DNA of 7,878 bases from DATMYQ01 sp035560935. Lineage in GTDB: Bacteria > Bacillota > Negativicutes > Sporomusales > Sporomusaceae. The DNA is taken from NCBI GenBank assembly GCA_035560935.1, contig DATMYQ010000209.1, forward strand, positions 1-7,878, read 5' to 3'. The notes beneath the pieces are model-generated. The model did no database searches. It saw only the letters and a program-made list of their open reading frames with translations, and was not told where the DNA came from. Shown here piece by piece: positions 5,297-7,878 of this stretch; within the stretch, counting starts at the first letter, position 1, and every line of letters begins with the position of its first letter. Position numbers and translations under genes: made by a program.

Positions 5297-6448
5297 ATGG
5301 CAATTTATCTTGATAACGCGGCAACTTCATATCCCAAACCGGATGCGGTAGCGGACAGTGTATATCGTTTCATGAAAGAAGTGGGTTCTAGCGCGGGCCG
5401 GGGTTCCTACGCCAAAGCGCGGGAAGCCGGGAGAATAGTCGCTGACGCCCGCGTCTTGCTTTGTCGTTTATTTAATCATACCAACCCGGAACAGGTGGTT
5501 TTCACTGCCAATGTAACGGAGGCCATTAATTTGGCGATACGGGGGATCGTTACCAAGGGGGGACATGTGATCACCAGCGGCGTCGAACACAACGCGGTCT
5601 GGCGATGTCTGAAAATGTTGGAGCGTGACCGGGGGATCCAAATTTCTGTTGCGCCCTGCGATTGTACGGGCCGGACGGATGCCGCTGCGATCGAGGCATT
5701 GATTCAGCCGCAAACAGAGCTTATGGTGTTTACGCACGCATCCAATGTGCTCGGTACGCTTCAGCCGATTCGCCGGATCGGGGCCATCACCCGGGAAAAG
5801 GGTATTCCACTGCTGGTAGACAGTGCCCAAACGGCAGGTTGCTATCCTATTGATATGCAAATGGATGGTATTGACCTCTTGGCCTTTACCGGTCATAAAA
5901 GCCTGTTGGGACCGATGGGAACCGGCGGTTTGGTGGTGAATAGCCCGGTGGTGATTCGACCGCAAAAAGCAGGGGGAACAGGCCGTGACTCGGTGAATCC
6001 TTATCAGCCCGACTACTATCCGGACCGGTTGGAAGCAGGTACGCTCAATGTCAGCGGCATTGCCGGTCTGGGAACGGCCGTTGGATTTATTCTGGCGGAA
6101 GGCGTGGAGGTTATTCGCAAGCATGAAGTTGGATTAACCGCTTATGCGCTGGAAAAACTACAGGGATTGGATCGCCTCACGGTGTATGGAACGGGAGCGG
6201 CGGAAAAGACGGTAGGCGTTGTTTCGTTCAATATATTGGGGATTGCGGCGGCTGAAGTAGCATACGTGCTGGATGAGGTTTATGGAATCATGGTCAGAGC
6301 GGGACTGCATTGTGCGCCGGCGGCACACCGCTTGATCGGTACGGAAGGGGAAGGAACGGTCAGAATTGGGTTGGGGTATTTCAATCAGCGCGAAGATATT
6401 GATCAACTCATAGCGGCTTTAAGCGTAATATGTGATAAGGGGAGATGA
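5297..6448 (+). CDS. cysteine desulfurase family protein (class V aminotransferase, EF2568-type)
   Basis: This PLP enzyme is expected to release sulfur from cysteine as an enzyme-bound persulfide plus alanine (or selenium from selenocysteine) in the cytosol. The 383 residues carry the complete set of expected motifs: YLDNAATSYPKP (4-15), the PLP-stacking H98 in GVEHNA, N150 in THASN, D175 and Q178 in VDSAQTAG, the Schiff-base K201 in FTGHKS, and the catalytic C339 in RAGLHCAP. The AGRGSY motif and lack of the long IscS/NifS C-terminal tail fit the EF2568-like subgroup rather than IscS, NifS or SufS. EF2568 itself lies among selenium-dependent hydroxylase genes. The start is the ATG at 5297, with AAGGCGG 6 nt upstream; an upstream in-frame extension to 5210 contains the leader and looks non-coding. 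Its stop overlaps the next gene's ATG, so translational coupling is likely. There are no scaffold or suf genes beside it, so a general Fe-S role is not indicated. Confidence 0.9.
   Translation: MAIYLDNAATSYPKPDAVADSVYRFMKEVGSSAGRGSYAKAREAGRIVADARVLLCRLFNHTNPEQVVFTANVTEAINLAIRGIVTKGGHVITSGVEHNAVWRCLKMLERDRGIQISVAPCDCTGRTDAAAIEALIQPQTELMVFTHASNVLGTLQPIRRIGAITREKGIPLLVDSAQTAGCYPIDMQMDGIDLLAFTGHKSLLGPMGTGGLVVNSPVVIRPQKAGGTGRDSVNPYQPDYYPDRLEAGTLNVSGIAGLGTAVGFILAEGVEVIRKHEVGLTAYALEKLQGLDRLTVYGTGAAEKTVGVVSFNILGIAAAEVAYVLDEVYGIMVRAGLHCAPAAHRLIGTEGEGTVRIGLGYFNQREDIDQLIAALSVICDKGR
6439..6444 (+). promoter_or_regulatory. ribosome-binding site at the desulfurase end
   Basis: GGGGAG abuts ATG 6445 with no spacer but is 6 nt from GTG 6451. 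It therefore favours GTG 6451 as the initiator of the next gene, unless coupling through the ATGA overlap supplies ribosomes directly. Confidence 0.5.
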
Positions 6449-6633
6449 AGGTGGGAAAAGTGTTTGCGGTCTTTGATGAAGAAGAACAGCTGCTCCTGAA
6501 ACGGATCTATTTTGATGAAGATCCGCAGGACGCCTTGCAGTTTGTGTTGGAACACATTATTCCCAAAGTGGGCAAAGAGATATCCTGTATCTCGGCCACG
6601 TTGTCCGGTAAAAAAGATGGGTGGGGGTATTAA
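6445..6633 (+). CDS. small unrecognised protein, 62 aa (or 60 from GTG 6451)
   Basis: I do not recognise this protein. It is acidic and soluble-looking, with FAVFDEEEQLLLKRIYFDEDPQ at the start, a predicted helix ALQFVLEHIIPKV in the middle, one cysteine (C48, in EISCIS) and a Gly-rich end. No membrane segment or known motif is visible. Support that it is real: ATGA overlap with the desulfurase stop, a usable Shine-Dalgarno for GTG 6451, and only 2 nt to the next gene, i.e. operon packing. It probably serves the desulfurase or the third protein, but nothing in the sequence shows how. Confidence 0.7.
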   Translation: MKVGKVFAVFDEEEQLLLKRIYFDEDPQDALQFVLEHIIPKVGKEISCISATLSGKKDGWGY

Positions 6634-6635
6634 TC

Positions 6636-6863
6636 ATGAAGGATCAATGTGCGGAATGCGGTATTGCGGCGGAAAGGGAAGATGGCAGTCGCTGGTGTGA
6701 AAAATATCAAATAGCAGTCTGCGCACCCGGTAAGAAAAATCCGCTGGATTGCTATTACTTTGCCGAAATCGAAGATGACGGGGACCAACCGCTTAGCTCC
6801 AGGCAGTATTTGGCGCTTAAAGAAAATGAACTGGCGTCACGGCGGATGCGGGGGCCGGTATAA
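6636..6863 (+). CDS. small Cys-rich protein, 75 aa, putative metal- or sulfur-binding
   Basis: I do not recognise a named family. The first half holds five cysteines: C5 and C8 (CAEC), C21, C29 and C39, with spacing C-x2-C-x12-C-x7-C-x9-C. This resembles a small zinc ribbon or Fe-S/persulfide carrier arrangement. The second half is charged and helix-like, with RQYLALKENELASRRMRGPV at the end. The ATG at 6636 has GTGGGGG 8 nt upstream and begins 2 nt after the previous stop; an in-frame GTG at 6621 would overlap that gene and lacks a site. As the third gene behind a cysteine desulfurase, it is a natural candidate acceptor or regulator of mobilised sulfur or selenium. That is context only; metal content, if any, is unknown. 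Confidence 0.78.
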   Translation: MKDQCAECGIAAEREDGSRWCEKYQIAVCAPGKKNPLDCYYFAEIEDDGDQPLSSRQYLALKENELASRRMRGPV

Positions 6864-6929
6864 CGCATAGTAAACGGGTGTGCGGACAATTATGAGTCGA
6901 AATTTTAAGAAGCGGAATGAATTGCCAAA

Positions 6930-6969
6930 AAAGCGCCTGATATGGGATAATCTCCATAACAGGCGCTTT
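6930..6969. terminator. long-stem terminator after the desulfurase operon
   Basis: AAAGCGCCTG (6930-6939) pairs with CAGGCGCTTT (6960-6969). Inside, after one A-A mismatch, TATGG (6941-6945) pairs with CCATA (6954-6958) around an 8-nt loop. On the plus strand TTTCTTGCTT follows. On the minus strand the stem runs into TTTTTT, so it could stop RNA polymerase from either side. It lies 66 nt after the Cys-rich gene and ends 5 nt before the next promoter's -35, insulating the two units. Confidence 0.85.
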
Positions 6970-6974
6970 CTTGC

Positions 6975-7003
6975 TTGACTTGAACAGATTCTCTGACTAT
7001 AGT
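6975..7003 (+). promoter_or_regulatory. promoter of the GntR-type regulator
   Basis: TTGACT (6975-6980), a 17-nt spacer, TATAGT (6998-7003): five of six in both boxes. The expected start near 7010 leaves a leader of about 75 nt. Between 6864 and 7085 I see only the terminator, this promoter and the dyad over its -10. Confidence 0.75.
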
Positions 7004-7008
7004 TATAG
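6997..7008. promoter_or_regulatory. candidate autoregulatory operator on the -10 box
   Basis: CTATA (6997-7001), GT, TATAG (7004-7008): a 12-bp dyad covering the -10 and reaching the predicted start of transcription. GntR/HutC repressors often bind such short A+T-rich dyads over their own promoters. The match to this protein is inferred from position. Confidence 0.45.
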
Positions 7009-7085
7009 GTGGATTTTTATCGTCCATCCATAGTTTGCGTGTCAGGGAGAACATGTTGTTTATATAATGCGAGCGAGGTGACAGG

Positions 7086-7805
7086 ATGGATATATCGTTG
7101 AACGCGCAAATATACAATGATTTGCGCAGCGACATAAAAAATCGTGTATATCACGAAGGGGATTTGCTGCCAACGGAACTGGAAATACAAAAACGCTACG
7201 GTGTCAGCAGGGCGCCGGTTCGCCAGGCGCTGGGCCGGTTGGAGAATGAAGGAATTATCGTGCGGCGTGCCGGGAAAGGCACCTATGTAGCCAAGCAGCA
7301 GGAGTGGTCCTATAGCCAGATGGGCGGGTTCCGGAAAGAGTTTTTGGAAAAAAGTGGCGACTTGCATTGTACGACGTTGGTTTTGGCAAAGGAAAGGGCT
7401 CCTAATGAAGTTTGTGTAGACCTGGGAGTGCCGCTTCGCACCGGGATGGTTTATATTGAGCGTCTTCGCCGCTATAAAGGAGTGCCGTTCCAATATTTAA
7501 TCCATTACTCCCTATGCCTGCCGGAGGAAACCTACCGTCAAGCGGGCGACATTCAGAATATGCCGGAGTTTTATGGGAAAAATGGCATTCTCATTGAATC
7601 GATCATTGAGGAGATTGACGCGGTGGCCGCCAATGAGCATTTGGCGGGTGTGTTAGGCGTCGCGGCAGGCCAGGCGCTTTTGCGGATTAAAAAAATCACC
7701 TATGACCAGCGGGAAAAGGCGATTGAACTGATGAAGTATTATATCTTAAGCGAACACTGGAAGTACCGGGTCACCTTTAATCAGAGTGGAATCAACGTGG
7801 AATAA
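7086..7805 (+). CDS. GntR family transcriptional regulator, HutC/UTRA type
   Basis: The 239-residue regulator has an N-terminal winged helix-turn-helix and a C-terminal UTRA effector domain. The DNA-binding part spans about 5-70, with ALPTE-like DLLPTELEIQKRYGVSRAP and VRQALGRLENEGIIVRRAGKG, ending GTYVAK. The UTRA part spans about 85-232, with the typical RTGMVYIERLRRYKGVPFQY block (118-137), SIIEEIDAVAAN (172-183) and a late LLRIKKITYDQREKAIELMKYYI. The start is ATG 7086 with GAGGTG 5 nt before. UTRA domains usually bind a small metabolite such as a sugar phosphate, amino sugar, fatty acid or histidine-pathway compound; the ligand here is unknown. It stands alone, and the target is likely itself plus the unit beginning right of the window. 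Confidence 0.93.
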   Translation: MDISLNAQIYNDLRSDIKNRVYHEGDLLPTELEIQKRYGVSRAPVRQALGRLENEGIIVRRAGKGTYVAKQQEWSYSQMGGFRKEFLEKSGDLHCTTLVLAKERAPNEVCVDLGVPLRTGMVYIERLRRYKGVPFQYLIHYSLCLPEETYRQAGDIQNMPEFYGKNGILIESIIEEIDAVAANEHLAGVLGVAAGQALLRIKKITYDQREKAIELMKYYILSEHWKYRVTFNQSGINVE

Positions 7806-7836
7806 CCGTGAATATCTAAATTTACCAAAATAAAAG

Positions 7837-7865
7837 TTGACAAATTGACCGGAAGCAAATAAGAT
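7837..7865 (+). promoter_or_regulatory. promoter of the next unit, beyond the window
   Basis: TTGACA (7837-7842), a 17-nt spacer, TAAGAT (7860-7865). A better-looking GATAAT at 7863 would need a 20-nt spacer. The gene served is outside the window. No terminator is visible between the regulator stop at 7805 and this promoter, so partial read-through is possible. Confidence 0.55.
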
Positions 7866-7866
7866 A

Positions 7867-7878
7867 ATGTCATAACAT
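7867..7878. promoter_or_regulatory. 12-bp dyad at the window end, possible operator
   Basis: ATGT (7867-7870), CATA, ACAT (7875-7878), just downstream of the predicted -10, where a repressor would block initiation. It differs in sequence from the dyad at 6997-7008, so the two need not bind the same protein. It is cut by the window edge and may extend. Confidence 0.3.

Noticed and set aside
5468..6406. Minus-strand open frames of 218 and 82 residues inside the desulfurase gene
   Set aside because: They lie opposite an intact catalytic-motif-bearing frame, with no start signals.
6893..6979. A 28-codon open frame starting at ATG 6893
   Set aside because: It reads straight through the terminator stem, has no credible Shine-Dalgarno and is too short to support.
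7017..7493. Minus-strand open frame of 158 residues across the GntR gene start
   Set aside because: It overlaps the DNA-binding domain codons and the promoter, and has no supporting signals.

Overview
The window looks like a chromosomal stretch from an anaerobic, probably spore-forming and motile Firmicute. My best guess is the Negativicutes (Sporomusa/Pelosinus-like), judged from the style of the methyl-accepting chemotaxis protein, the Asp23/Gls24 protein, the EF2568-type cysteine desulfurase and the strong GGAGG ribosome-binding sites. The lineage is an inference. Promoters are of the ordinary TTGACA/TATAAT type, and both tRNA genes encode their 3' CCA.

Layout, left to right. (1) 263-1981 (+): a complete two-membrane-segment chemoreceptor with 4-helix-bundle-like sensor, HAMP and signalling domains. 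A perfect 13-bp hairpin follows at 2010-2039. (2) 2057-2281 (-): a small, unrecognised 74-residue gene with a good promoter and Shine-Dalgarno. Its first 11 codons are a recent-looking 33-bp duplication that also copied the start codon. (3) 2474-2869 (+): an Asp23/Gls24 family protein. (4) 2997-3085 and 3150-3240 (+): tRNA-Ser(UGA) and tRNA-Ser(GCU) behind one strong promoter, closed by a perfect palindromic terminator. (5) 3409-4572 and 4626-5111 (-): an integral-membrane acyltransferase-3 protein downstream of a MarR-type regulator, probably one operon read marR first. (6) 5297-6863 (+): an operon of a group V cysteine desulfurase and two small proteins, one unrecognised (62 residues or slightly shorter) and one Cys-rich (75 residues). 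The junctions are overlapping or 2 nt apart. (7) 7086-7805 (+): a GntR/HutC (UTRA) regulator with its own promoter. After it, the window ends inside what looks like the promoter and operator of the next transcription unit.

How it fits together. The marR-acyltransferase unit and the cysteine desulfurase operon are divergent. Their predicted promoters overlap, with the two -10 boxes only 3 bp apart and the predicted transcripts initially antiparallel, so one regulator event could affect both. The MarR protein has three cysteines and a histidine (C35, C38, C43, H44) just before its winged helix, which suggests thiol or metal/metalloid sensing. The neighbouring desulfurase cassette would generate persulfide (or handle selenium), and its Cys-rich third protein is a candidate acceptor. 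That link is the most interesting hypothesis here, but it is inference. I see no CRISPR array, transposase, phage gene or clear attachment site. The rest appears to be ordinary housekeeping and sensory content.
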